Shown here in pieces: positions 1 to 32,785 of a DNA stretch of 64,000 nucleotides. A model generated the notes under the pieces. The model saw only the letters and a program-made list of their open reading frames with translations. It did no database searches and was not told the origin of the DNA. Each line of letters begins with the position of its first letter. Within the stretch, counting starts at the first letter, position 1. Position numbers and translations under genes: made by a program. Source of the DNA: Amoebidium appalachense (taxonomy: Eukaryota; Ichthyosporea); assembly GCA_963693365.1 (NCBI GenBank), contig CAVNZM010000012.1:8246001-8310000 (forward strand), given 5' to 3'.

Positions 1-2401
1 AAGTACTAGTCTTGTGGACCTGATGGACTTCCTGCCGGGTTTCTTAAAATCCTTGTTCCCTCCTACCCACAAAAGGAAAGTGGTCGTGCTATTAAACCTG
101 ATCTTACTATAATGTTAAGCTCTCTCTTTTCTTGGTGTGTTAAATGTGGACATGTCCCGTCATCTTGGTTAGTTAGATACCTTAGTGATCCCCATAGTTA
201 AGAAGGACCCAGAGGGCCCCATATCATCTTTTCGCCCCATCACACTAACCCAGGTTGTTCGTAGATTCTTTGGAGCATGCTTACTTAGATTATTTGCACA
301 TCACCCTAGGTTTCAATCTATTCTTCACATACACCCATGCCAATCCGCTTTTCGTAAGAACAATTCATGTTATGTTCAAATAATGGCACTGCACGATTCT
401 ATGCAAGTTGGTGCACGATATGTTGGCTTAATTGATTGGAAAACTGCTTACGATTCTGTCTCCCCTGGTCTCCTATGGGAAAAGCTTGCTGCATGGGGTG
501 TACCACACTGCATTGGTGTTTTGTTAGAAGCACTCTTGTCGGGGGGTGCGGCATGCCAGGAGCTACTACTAGAGAGAAGGGGGGGTATGATTGGAGGGGG
601 GTGTTCAGCTAACCTTATATGGATAAAGCAAAGTTACAAGGATTCAAGCCATTGGTTGGGCAAGACCCCTTTTGCCGAATATGGATAACAGATCATACAC
701 TGCTGTCCCGGGCCAATTGGCGCGCTCTTTACTGGTCACAAGCCAATTGGCCCGGGACAGCAGTGTATGATCTGTTATCCATATTCGGCAAAAGGGGTCT
801 TGCCCAACCAATGGCTTGAATCCTTGTAACTTTGCTTTATCCATATAAGGTTAGCTGAACACCCCCCTCCAATCATACCCCCCCCTTCTCTCTAGTAGTA
901 GCTCCTGGCATGCCGCACCCCCCCTCTTGTCTCAAACCTATGGTAGAGCTGTGGTTAATGGGCACCTTTCACATGGTTTTGCTCGTACTAGAGGTCTCTT
1001 GCAGGGTTCATTACTTAGCCCCTTTTTGTTTAATTTATTTTTAGATGATTTGGCTGTCAAGATTTATGCCGAAAATGATGACCCTGTTAATAACTTTCCG
1101 CCTGCACTTCTCTATGCTGATGATCTGTCCCTCCTTGCCCGTACCCCTAGACGCCTGCAAAGATTGTTCGATGTAGTGTCAGTGGTGCAAGGCAAACCTT
1201 ATGATCCTTAACATAGACAAATGTGGTGTTCTTGTACCTGATATAGCCGTTAACAATTTACACACATTTACATTTTCATCTAAACCTGTACCTATAGTTC
1301 CAGAATACAAATATCTTGGTGTTCCGGTTAATTCTGTTGGTGTTATGTTTTCCCATATGGTCGACAAGAGGGTAGAGCTGGCTCGTAAGCGGTTAGCTTT
1401 CTTCTCGGCCAATATCTTTAAAGACACACCCCTCCATCCTTCTATTAGACTTACATTTATTTGCACTTTTGTCTTCCCGGCATGTGAATATGGTTTACCC
1501 CTTCTCGCCGCTTGGATCAAGAAAGAGAGAACTAGAGCGCTTAAACCCTTGGCAAATTTCCTTGAAGCAGAAGCTGCTTCCTTTCTATCTAACAACTGTT
1601 GTAAAACCTGGGCCTGTAACGCTCTCGATATATGGTCTGGTCCCAATAGCTGCTAGAGTATCCCATCTCGCGCTGAAATTCAATAAGCACATAAGCCGCT
1701 TAAAGAAGTATTTGCCCTCCCACCCTCTCTTCTCTATCCGACCTGTTCCCTCCTCACCTCTCCCCTCTTTCCTTCCCTCTCTCTCTCCTTTTCCCCCGGG
1801 CACAAATACAAATAAACCCCGCAAAAGTGTGCGTGTGACTTTGGACTGCTACTTACTTATTAGACATGTACACAATCACAGGATAATTACGCAATATAAC
1901 AAATGGAAAAAGTACCACACGACACCAGACCCGATGAAAGCATACACCTTGAAAAACTAAGCCTTATGTTCCGTTTTATATATAATGACCGCCTTAACCA
2001 TATTGCCAAATATGGCACTCGCAAATGTGTAACACCTAAATACATATTACCTTCCTTCCTGTAGAATTGGTCTTTCTCTAGCTGATGGTATTATTGATCA
2101 CATACCACGCTTTTACTGTACATGTGCTATACAGTGGAGATCTAATAAGTATAAGGTGGCATCGTTTGCATGCCCAAACAACACACACACACACCAGTTT
2201 AAACGGTCATGTATCGCCAAATGTAGTTTGATAGACCACATAATACCGCAACACACACACGTCACATTCACAACAGACACCCAGAAAGATAGCCTACCTA
2301 AAAACTACAACATCCTTGATTTTATACTAAACACGCGAACCTACGACCTGTTTATTAGATGTATTGATTGGCTTGAGAAGCACATCATTACAAAATTCTA
2401 G
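1..2401 (+). pseudogene. Decayed non-LTR retrotransposon reverse transcriptase (ORF2-like), 5' end outside window
   Basis: Successive frames carry the RT landmarks in order: a GPDGLPAGFLK-type block near 40-75, KKDPEGPISSFRPITL near 195-245 (palm start), IDWKTAYDSVSPGLLW near 435-480, GLLQGSLLSPFLFNLFLDD near 990-1050, the catalytic YADD box at about 1110-1125, LNIDKCGVL near 1205-1235 and the thumb block YKYLGVPVN near 1305-1330. A conserved-looking C-terminal part (GLSLADGIIDHIPRFYC, then a tail ending IITKF-stop at 2399-2401) follows. The frame changes near 184, 1180-1195 and 1600, stop codons interrupt it, and a 383-bp insert splits it at 541-923, so it cannot make one protein. Family known: the RT of LINE-type elements copies RNA by target-primed reverse transcription. 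The clade and the endonuclease type cannot be told from this fragment. Confidence 0.88.
541..923. mobile_element. Palindromic (fold-back/MITE-like) insert with 8-bp target-site duplication
   Basis: Two arms of about 180 bp (541-720 and 743-923) are reverse complements except for one homopolymer length difference (7 G versus 8 C). They surround a 22-bp spacer at 721-742. The element ends in GGGGGGT/ACCCCCC and is flanked by the same 8 bases, CTCTTGTC, at 533-540 and 924-931. Removing the insert and one flank copy would leave the reverse transcriptase reading frame unbroken at that point, so this was an insertion into an already present RT gene. An 8-bp duplication is typical of hAT (8 bp) or Merlin (8-9 bp) DNA transposons; there is no transposase inside, so it is non-autonomous. 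Confidence 0.88.
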
Positions 2402-2409
2402 CACACACA

Positions 2410-2440
<31 letters not shown>

Positions 2441-2545
2441 GCGCGCGCGCGCGCACACACACACACACGCACAACCAGCTGATACCGAGTGTCCCAGGGG
2501 AGCCCGAGAGAAAAAAAAAAAAAAAAAGGGGAAAAAAAAAAAACG
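2402..2545 (+). repeat. Retroelement 3' tail: (AC)n(GC)n(AC)n plus A-rich end
   Basis: Directly after the RT stop codon come pure AC, then GC, then AC dinucleotides (about 2402-2470). They are followed by the motif CTGATACCGAGTGTCCCAG and an A-rich tract (2512-2543). The same order, with a one-base variant of the motif, recurs at 54296-54405. The layout suggests the 3' untranslated end and poly(A) of the retroelement. Confidence 0.65.
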
Positions 2546-2735
2546 GGGAACCCCAACTTATTGATTTTTCTTAGTCTTTATGGTGTCTCGTAGAGAAAGT
2601 AAACCCTGATATATAATCATCACCCGACAGCTATGTACGTGATCATGATATACCGCTGAGGGGATATTCCGAGCAAAACCCCCCCCATACCTGAGACTGG
2701 TCTCTCTTTGCCTCGAGTAAACAGCGTAAACCCCC

Positions 2736-2897
2736 AAATCTATTTCAAGCTTTCTGTTTTTATTAGCACATTACCTTTTCGGTAGCATCAATGCTCTCCA
2801 CATATTGCACTGTTGGACACGGCCACTTACACTTCTCCTCTGAACTCCTTACTCGTTTTTATGAAATTTCACGAATAAGAAGCGCCAATATATTTAC

Positions 2898-2946
<49 letters not shown>

Positions 2947-3035
2947 AAAAAAAAAAGGGGGGGCCCACGCAAACCCGACGATCAGATGCACCACTAAAAA
3001 AACAAGAAACCAAAACGAAAGAACAATAAAAAGAG

Positions 3036-3067
<32 letters not shown>

Positions 3068-3484
3068 TTCTCCCTCCCACATACTGTGCAGAGAGGGGCC
3101 TCAATGAATTCGAAAAAGAAGCCTTTTTGCTTTTTCAAAACAACTTCACTTAAAGCTTGGTGCCAGAAATACAGGCTGAACCACCAACATAAAAAGGAAA
3201 GGGACCAAAAGGAGTAGGACATGGTCTAATTAGACACTTTCTTCAAAACGTTTTTACACCCTGAAACGTTTCAAACCGAGCCTGCGCAAATGTGACGTCA
3301 TCAGTCTGGCATCGTCGAAAAAATCTATTTCAAGTTTTCTATTTTTATTAGCACAATACATTTTCGGTAGCATCAATGCCCTCTCCACATATTGCACTGT
3401 TGGACACACCACTCACACTGCTCCTCTGAACTCCATACTCGTTTTTATGAAATTTCAAGAATAAGAAGCGCCAATATATTTACA

Positions 3485-3517
<33 letters not shown>

Positions 3518-3748
3518 AAAAACAAAAAAAAAACAAAAAAACAGGCCCACACAAACCCGGCGATCACGTGCACCGCTAAAATTAAAAAACAAGAAACCAA
3601 AACGAAAGAACAATAAGAAGACCCCCCCCCCCCCCCCCCCCCCTCAAAAACAAAAAAAAAACAAAAAAACAGGCCCACACAAACCCGGCGATCACGTGCA
3701 CCGCTAAAATTAAAAAACAAGAAACCAAAACGAAAGAACAATAAGAAG

Positions 3749-3785
<37 letters not shown>

Positions 3786-3862
3786 CGCCCCCGTGCGCCC
3801 TCCGCCTCCCACATACTAAGCAGAGAGGGGCCTTAATGAATTCGAAAAAGAAACCTTTTTGC
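2736..3862 (+). repeat. Duplicated intergenic block (two copies, one with an inner tandem duplication)
   Basis: Copy A (2736-3132) and copy B (3321-3862) share, in order: an AT-rich block (AAATCTATTTCAAG to GCGCCAATATATTTACAA), a poly(C) run, an A-rich block (CCCAC..AAACCCG..GATCA..TGCACC..CTAAAA), another poly(C) run and a final block with CAGAGAGGGGCC and AATTCGAAAAAGAA. In copy B the A-rich block plus its poly(C) is itself duplicated with a 128-bp period (3516 and 3644). Translated strings here are poly-Pro/poly-Gly artefacts and no gene is supported. Confidence 0.85.
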
Positions 3863-3988
3863 CTTCGTGTGTGTCACGGTGTGTACGTGTGAATGTGAGT
3901 GAATGTGGGAGTCAGTGGGTGAAGAGAGTAACTGATTGAATGTGTATAGTGAGTGACTCGGTGTGTTTTGAAAAAACGTGTGTGTGTG

Positions 3989-4019
<31 letters not shown>

Positions 4020-4481
4020 TTGGGGGGGGGGGGGGGGGGGGGGGGGGCTCCTGTGAAGATGGAAATCTTGACGACACAGGCCAAATGTGTGCAAAAATAC
4101 AAGCAGAGCCAGCTGCTTGGATCTATTTTAAAGTGTAAATATTTTTAAATCGTGTCGGTGGCTGAAAATGCAAATGTGAGGTGCATGCATATGCATGGTG
4201 ACGCAACCTGATATGCATGGGCAGTGTGTGCATACGCGCAATGGTGTCTTACCGGTCCGGGAAGAGAAAAATGCATGCAACGAGCAAAGGCAGCTTGACA
4301 ACTGAAACTAACCAAAGTGAAACTACAAAAAGATCGTACGAATTATCATCATGTACTTCTCAAACAATCATGTCCCAGCAGTCTATGATATCACCTACAT
4401 ACATAAAATAATAACGAAATAACATCTCTCTTTCAAACACCCGTCCGTTTGCTGCCGGCGCCATTCACAGGGGGCCAATCA
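3863..4481. other. 3' flank of importin gene; (GT)n and poly(G), otherwise unique
   Basis: A GT-rich tract (about 3979-4020) runs into poly(G) to 4047. Unique sequence to 4481 shows no coding potential that I can support. It lies downstream of the importin stop codon on the minus strand and may include its 3' UTR, but I see no clear AATAAA on that strand. Confidence 0.5.
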
Positions 4482-25482
<21,001 letters not shown>

Positions 25483-26109
25483 AGAACCACGTAAGTTTCA
25501 AGGGAGTTGTCGAGCTAGTAAAAGAAACCATCGGGTTGCTGTTTCTCTCGGCTGGAAAGACACTCATATGCTTCAATGCTTCATGGCTCAAAGCTCTAGT
25601 TCTCCTGTACCATAAGAAAGCGTCAAGAGCAAACTTTGCTGATTCTTAGCTGTTTCAACTACTCCCCATACACCATACCGCTTGAGTTATACAAGCCTTG
25701 AAAGCCTACAATGAAACTCACGAAGAGTGACGTGTGAAAGCTGCTGGAGAAATTTCAAAACTCCTCCTCGCAAAGAAAAGGTGCTAAACCAGCTACAAAA
25801 AACCCAGATATAGAGCTGGAACAAACAATGCGCTCTACTCATACCTGCTGACCTGGGTGGGAACGAAGGGTTCTGTCAGTTTCTCTTGCTGCCTCACAAC
25901 CACGCACGAAGTAAATTACCAAAAAAAAAAAACCCCCGCAGAAACGTGCTCACCTCCAAACCTCTCTCTCAACTTAAAAAAAAAAAAACTCTATCACTAA
26001 AATATACCTTCCCCAAATCCTTTCTCTCTCCCCCCTACTTTTCTGCTCGCACAACAGTCAAAGTTGCAACAACACGTCAACGTCACAAGCAGGTCACAGT
26101 GTGGCAATA

Positions 26110-26260
26110 AAAAGGGTTCAAAGTTTGGCGCCCAAATCCACACGTGAATTCCATATTTGGTTATTTCAGGCACGTAGCAGCACCTGATTGGTTCATTTAG
26201 GCATTGACTGAGTTTTTATTGGTGGAGCGCGGCCTGGCGCCAAAAATAAAAATAAAATCA
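26110..26260 (-). promoter_or_regulatory. Candidate importin promoter elements: two CCAAT boxes and two E2F-like sites
   Basis: The region lies about 630-760 bp upstream of the importin start codon. It holds a TTTGGCGCCCAAA palindrome (26124-26136), ATTGG at 26187-26191 and 26218-26222 (CCAAT on the gene strand, about 31 bp apart), and TGGCGCCAAAA (26235-26245). Paired CCAAT and TTTGGCGC motifs are known from NF-Y/E2F-type promoters in animals, fungi and plants. Whether they act here is inference; the transcription start is not visible. Confidence 0.4.
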
Positions 26261-26510
26261 ACACCGCTCACAGGCACAGCCTGAGTCAGCCTCCCATCCA
26301 CAAAACTGTAATGTGTTTCACAATTCAAAGTTCGAAGTTGCAATATCTTATTTTACAGTGCTCTCTAACAATAAAGTAGTGCTCGTTGTTTGGCATGCAT
26401 ATCATAAATGCGCATACTGAGCCCAACCATCACCACTTGATAAACCGTCCAGGCATCCAAGTGTACACATAGTCAAGCCGAAACATGAACATTCAGGGTG
26501 TCACTCTAGT

Positions 26511-27603
26511 CTATGCACCATCAGTAGGGGAAGACTTCTTGGCCCTAGCACCCATGGCCTGGCCGACACGAGACATAACGGGCCTGCCCAGAGCTTCGGA
26601 AATGAAGCGGCCAGCATCCAGCAATTTCTCCATATCCACACCTGCCAAATATGGAAGGTTAGCAGCAACGCCATAAGATATAGGAAAGACCAGCACATTG
26701 GCTGTCTGGGAAGGGTTCGGGCATGCAAATACCGGCGGCGGCGGCGGTGTTGAATAGACAGCGCTGGAGAAAGAGAGAAAAAGAGAAAGAGGAGAGAGAG
26801 AGAGAGGAGAGAGAACACGCAAGAGAGGCTATGCGTGTTTGCGGGTGTGGTGGTGGTGGTGGTGGTGGTGATGGTGGTCAGGGGGGGGGGGGGGGGACGG
26901 GGAGCGGGATGCAAAGAGGGGGAGCGGGATGCAGAACAGGGCGCGAAGTACAACTACACGACGAAAAATACGGTGCAGGACACAGCATTCGTTAAGGCAT
27001 GCAAAGTGAACATATATGCATACAACGTTAGCCATGGGTAGGCAATTTATCTAAGCCGAGCCCACTCTCGGTGTGGATCTCGGTGTGGAGTAAGGGGAGG
27101 GGGGAGTGGGGAGGGGGGGGGGGGGGGGGGGGGGGGGATACCTGTGTGCACACCCAGACCCTCCAGCATGTAGACGACATCCTCGGTAGCCACATTGCCA
27201 GATGCACCCTTGGCATAGGGGCAGCCACCAAGACCCCCCACAGACGAATCCACAACATTTACACCCATCTGCAGGGGAATCATGGTGAGTGGGGTACCAG
27301 TGCAAAGGTGATGTGCACGTTCACAGGCGCGTACATAACGGCATAATGACCCAAAAAAAATAAATAGATAAAGACCAACGTCTAATGGTTCCACAAAGCA
27401 CCCACGAACACGCACGTGCATGTTCGTGCAGACACACACATACTCCGTTCGGAGCACTTGTCCGCACGGGCGATACACACATTTAGGCACACCCCACACG
27501 CCAAATGCGTGCACCACACACACACACACACAAGCACACGCACACGCACGCACACACACACACACAACATACACACACACACACTGTACACACCAAACAC
27601 ACA

Positions 27604-27671
<68 letters not shown>

Positions 27672-28404
27672 TACCTCCAGTGCAGCCAGGATGTTAGCCA
27701 GTGCCTGGCCGTATGTGTCGTGGCAGTGCACCGCAATGGCCCCCAACGGCACGGCCTCAGCCACAGCCGCAATCACCTGCTGCATCTTGCCTGTGCAGGA
27801 AGGGGGGGGGGGGAAGGGGGGGGGGGGGGGGGGGGGGGGGGTTCAGAACTCGGTACAGATTACAAAGCACGATAAACGGATGTGCCAGGGGAAAAAAAAA
27901 AAGGACCAGGAAGTACACGAAATGTGCATGTTTGGAGGGGAGGGGGAGGGGGGGAGGGGGGAAGACAACATGGACGAAGGAAGACACCTTTCAATCAAGA
28001 AGCGGGAAGATTGACAAGGAAATGTCTGTTTCTCCATTTCAAGTATTTATTCATTTGTTAGGGTTTTTTTTTTTTTTTTTTTTTTTTTCCCGGGAGGGGG
28101 AACATACGTGGGGTGCCGACACCAATGGTGTCACCCAGTGAAATCTCGTAGCAGCCCATGTCGTAGAGCCGCTTGGCAACATGACGCACAGATGAAGGGT
28201 CAACGGCACCAGAGTAGGGGCACCCAACAACCACTGAAACATAGCTGAAAATTACCGTATATGGTTAGATGACGGGCACTTTGATTGGTGGTGGATTGCA
28301 TGCTTGGTTGGTGGTCTGGCTCTTTGATAGGATCAGGTACAAGTTGTCTGGATGTCTCAATCCCCCTTAAATAGTGGGTGAAGTTTTTTTTTTGTTTTTG
28401 TTTT

Positions 28405-28474
<70 letters not shown>

Positions 28475-29194
28475 CGCTACCAGCAAGAGAATTCTCCCAA
28501 GGGATCATTCTTGCTCTAGCCTGTTTCTGTGCTTATTGTGTGGGGTGAGAGCGTCTGTTGGAAGGAACGGGAGAAGGGGGGGGGGGGGGGGGGGGGGTTG
28601 CATGCGGAACACAGTACGAAGTACGCATACACGATGAGAAGCATGGTGCAGGACACATGCAAAGGCAAACATTCAAGTATGCAACATCAGCCGTGCGCAC
28701 AGTATGTGTTATAAGCAGAGCCCATCCTCAGGGAGGGCCCAAGTCATCAATTGCGTCTGAGTCTCGACCCCTTAGCCCGCGTATATACGACGCTCCAACT
28801 CAGACAGCAGCATCAACTGAACTTGGGTGGGTCAACCCGTCTTGATCAAAGACGAGCAGGGTTGCTTAATGCAAGCAAGGTGAGCAAAACGGTGAAGATG
28901 TGGGTGCAAACTAATGCAGTGCAGCGAAAAACGCGTATGTGCTTACAGATGCACGACACAGAGCAACCATGCCCGGTTGCATGGAAGTAAAGATGTCTCC
29001 ACACAGTGGTCTGTCCTGAAAGGACACCTCTGAAAGAAGACAGGGGGGGTTTGAATGCGGAACACAGTACGAAGTACGCATACACGATGAGAAGCATGGT
29101 GCAGGACACATGCAAAGGCAAACATTCAAGTATGCAACATCAGCCGTGCGCACAGTATGCGTCATAAGCAGAGCCCATCCTCAGGGAGGGCGGG

Positions 29195-29252
<58 letters not shown>

Positions 29253-30187
29253 TACCCTCTTACGGCGATGTCGTGCTTCTTGGCAGCATCGCAGACTTTC
29301 TGGAATCGGTCCAAACTCTCATCCACTGAGCAGGCAATGTTCTTCTGGCTGAAGGCCTAGCGGGAAAGAGGGGTCAGAACAGTGTGTTCCACTCTTTTAA
29401 CTGGCCAGGGAACGGCAAAGGGGGGGGGGGGGGGGGGGGGGGGGAGGGCCACGCATGTGTGTACAGGAGGGGGAAGGCCGGGGGGGGGGGGGGGGGGGGG
29501 GGAGGAGGGGAGGGGGGGGGGAAGGGGGGGAGATTGAGTAGGGGGTGGAGGGCCGGAGGGGGGGGGGGGGGAGGGGGGGGGAATGTGAGGATGTGATACA
29601 CAGTGCCGAACGAAGAGAAAGGCACACGATGCAGGTATGTGACGCAATACAATGAATGGCATGTGTGTGCAAACCAGGCACACAGAAATTAGGCAATCTT
29701 GGTAGAGCTCGCATACATTGGGCTCACTCTCGTTCACAGTATGTATTCATGTTTTTTCCCCAATGGAGTGCACATTGAAATATTACTCGGGCCCATGTGT
29801 AAACGTCAACCAATAGGAAAATGGAGTCTGTGTGTGTGCGAGTGTGTCTGTTCGTGCGCGCCTGCGTGCTTGTGTGTGTGTGCGGCATGTGTGTGTGCGT
29901 GCGTGTGCGCCCGCACGTACGAGCCAGTGCGTGTGTGTTTGTGTGTGTGTGAGAGTGTTTAGTCTGTGTGTGCTACAGTGCACATTTGTGTGCGTGCGGA
30001 TCATGTGTCTGTAAGTGGGGCGGACCAGATAGGGTGGGTTTTAAATGCGTCATAAAGTACGAAGTACACATGAACAAACGGATAACACGATGCAGAGTGC
30101 AAACCATACACAAAGAGTATGCACAATACAAGAGCCTATCCTCAGGGGGGGGGGCACGTCATCCACAGGGGGGGTGGGGGGGGGGAA

Positions 30188-30235
<48 letters not shown>

Positions 30236-30719
30236 GAGGATTGTGGGTGGAATGGGAAGGGGGGGGGGGGGGGGGGGGGGGGGGGATTGTTCTGACCTCA
30301 GACGCAGCCCCGAAGACAGCAACCTCCTTAGCACCAACCTCCAAAGCCCCTGGTTGAAATAGAAAATTTGTCAGCGCATGCGAGTATTACTGCGGGCCAA
30401 AAAAATGTACATGTACGCAGATACGCCGCAATCGACAAATGTGGAATGGAAGCGTGTGTTATGGGGTAGGCTAGCTTCGTTGTTTGTAAAAAAAAAAAGG
30501 GGGGGGGGGCAGAAATGGTAAGAGATGGAATGCGGATGCATGAGGCTGCGGAATGCATACATATTTTTGGGCTAAGCATCGATAACAACAGAAGAGCACA
30601 GCATATTTGTAATGGCCGATGTAGTCATCTCCCCCAGTACTAATTCACTGCATCACCCCCCCGTCCCTCCCCAAAGAACACCAACCCGCCCGTGCATACA
30701 CACAAGCTGGCTGTGTTTT

Positions 30720-30761
<42 letters not shown>

Positions 30762-30843
30762 GCGCACATGCCACCCCATCGGGCCGCCCTCCCATTCCTT
30801 CACCCCTCACTCACCCCCGCTCCCCCCCCCCCCCCCCCTCCCC

Positions 30844-30874
<31 letters not shown>

Positions 30875-31583
30875 ACACACACACAAAAAAAAAATAAAAT
30901 AATAATAAATAAATAAATAAAAACGGGGTCTTAGCAAGCAAAACACGTGTTACCTTCGAACCCCTTCAGATTCGGGGTCAGTACTGGGTAGGACACTCCC
31001 TGGTGCCGTGCTATTCTCCTCATCACCTCAGCATTATCACCCATCTGACAAGGAAAATGTCAACACTTACGCATATACATGGCCCACATGCACATATGTT
31101 TTGCGCTAACATTAGAATCCCAAACACTAGTCACATGCCACAACTCGTAGAATTAAGCCGAGTAAATCTACAAACACCAGGTACCCGAGTATTCGTGGTA
31201 GCCTACAATATGCGGCTTTATTCACGAGACATTAGCCGATGGCTGACTGGTTTGCAGTCTGGTTTTCGGGCTGATGTGATGTCACCCTGGCTGATTGTAA
31301 AATGCCAAAGGCCAGCTCTCAAACAGTTTACAGCTGCGGGGTTGTGTACACAAGCAAAGGTTTATCTGCCAGCACTCAGCGGTTGAAAGTGAGGGGAGGT
31401 GTGGGGGAGGGGGAGGGGGGAGGGGGGGTTTGAATGCGGAACACGGTACGAAGTACGCATACACGACGAGAAGCATGGTGCAGGACACATGCAAAGGCAA
31501 ACATTCAAGTATGAGGGGGGGGGGGGGGGGGGGGGGGGAGGGAAGATGGGCGGGTGGGGAGGGGGAGGGGGGAGCCGGGGGAG

Positions 31584-31627
<44 letters not shown>

Positions 31628-31925
31628 GGGACGAGAGAAGCCAAATTTCTCACCTGCGGCACCCATTTTGGTGACACGAAACTGGTGGCCTCGACTGCTC
31701 TCAATCCCGTAGCAGATAGTCTGTTGATAAACTCAACTTTCACGTCTGTGGGGATAACCCTTTTCTCGTTTTGCAACCCGTCACGGGGTCCTACTTCGAC
31801 GATTTTCACCGAAGCTGGCAGCTTTGTCAGTGTAGGCGCCTGCTCATTTCGATATAATTTTTGAGTGTGGATGGTTGAGGGGTGATGTGTGTGTTTTTTT
31901 TTGTTTTTTGTTTGTTTGTTTTTTT

Positions 31926-31978
<53 letters not shown>

Positions 31979-32785
31979 CTGGGTTGATTGGGGGTGTACT
32001 GGGGTGTATGTCAAGTGTGTCTTTGAAAGGGAGGGGGGGGGGGGGGGGATGAGGGGGATGAAGGGTGGGGGGGGGGGGGGGGGGGTATATAATATATTAG
32101 CACATTGTGTCACCCAGATGATGAACCTCAACACGCCATATCCAACCTCCTTACTTGCTTTCCCTCCTCATTCATCCCCATCCCCCCCCTCCCCCCCCTC
32201 CCCCCCCCCCCCCCCCCCCCCCCCCCACCCACCCACCCACCCACCATCACCACCACCACCACCAGTCCCCCCCCCCTCCCCCCCTTCGCACACTGAGACA
32301 CAACATGATCCCCTTTTCTCCTCCTCCCCCCAACCCCCTCCCTCATCCCCCTCCTCCCCCTCCCCCCTCCCCCCCTTCCCCCCACCCCCGGCTCCATGTG
32401 CAAGCCCCTCCACAAATCTATGGGTCACATGTGGAAGCTATGATATTCAGTTTCTGCTTCTTTTGCTTCCCCGAGGAGAGAAGACCGGTAGTGGCAGCGA
32501 GCAAGGAGTGCCGGGGGAGGGGGGTAGGGGGAGGAAGGGGGGGCGGGGGGGGGCCACGCCAGGCATGCTGAGAAGTAGGTGAGTGGGCGGTGGAGTGTGT
32601 TTGTGTGTGGTGGGGGTGAGGCGGGCAGCCTCACGGCAGAAGTAGGGGTGGAGGGGGCGTAGAGGAGGGGGTCAAACGGGGGGGGGGGGGGGGGGGCACA
32701 TTTTACGCACCGCCTTTGCAGACATGCACCGAGCTGCAATCTTCTGCAGATACTTTGGCTGCCGCCTAAGAGATACCGACAACAT
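26511..32785 (-). CDS. HMGCL: Hydroxymethylglutaryl-CoA lyase, 9 exons, mitochondrial-type N-terminus
   Basis: Cleaves HMG-CoA to acetoacetate and acetyl-CoA, the last step of leucine breakdown and of ketone body synthesis. Exons (minus): 32711-32785, 31654-31839, 30954-31044, 30297-30349, 29256-29356, 28108-28244, 27675-27790, 27142-27268, 26511-26641; all phases agree, giving 338 aa (human 325). A TIM-barrel enzyme: [15 protein letters not shown] with the catalytic Arg at about 44 and Asp at 45, [17 protein letters not shown] block ([14 protein letters not shown]), [25 protein letters not shown], metal ligands in [10 protein letters not shown] (His 236/238) and the catalytic Cys of [14 protein letters not shown] at about 269. 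Residues 1-25 are basic with no acids ([11 protein letters not shown]), consistent with a mitochondrial presequence. The C-terminus SSPTDGA lacks a peroxisomal SKL-type signal. In the conserved GYVSC..GCPY block the first Cys is Val ([11 protein letters not shown]). Confidence 0.95.
26941..27068 (+). repeat. Dispersed intronic repeat, diverged copy
   Basis: Shows GCGAAGTACAACTACACGA, ACGGTGCAGGACACA, a GCATGCAAAG-like block and GAGCCCACTCTC in the same order as subfamily A, but with many changes. It lies in HMG-CoA lyase intron 8. Confidence 0.6.
28599..29190 (+). repeat. Dispersed intronic repeat, subfamily A, one long and one truncated copy in tandem
   Basis: The first copy (28599-28992) matches 6013-6390 almost base for base and runs on through AGATGTCTCCACACAGTGG to a short G-run. 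A second copy starts at 29050 (TTTGAATGCGGAACACAGTA) and stops at CAGGGAGGGC, where a 60-bp poly(G) begins. Both are antisense in HMG-CoA lyase intron 5. Confidence 0.85.
30038..30168 (+). repeat. Dispersed intronic repeat, subfamily B, truncated
   Basis: TTTTAAATGCGTCATAAAGT, then CGGATAACACGATGCAGA, CCTATCCTCAGG and CACGTCATCCACAG, ending in poly(G). It lies in HMG-CoA lyase intron 4, antisense. Confidence 0.75.
31429..31513 (+). repeat. Dispersed intronic repeat, subfamily A, short copy
   Basis: TTTGAATGCGGAACACGGTA through ACATTCAAGTATG, with G-rich sequence on both sides. It lies in HMG-CoA lyase intron 2, antisense. Confidence 0.78.

Noticed and set aside
619-844. Two 66-codon frames on opposite strands with the same product
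   Set aside because: They are mirror images produced by the palindromic insert at 541-923.
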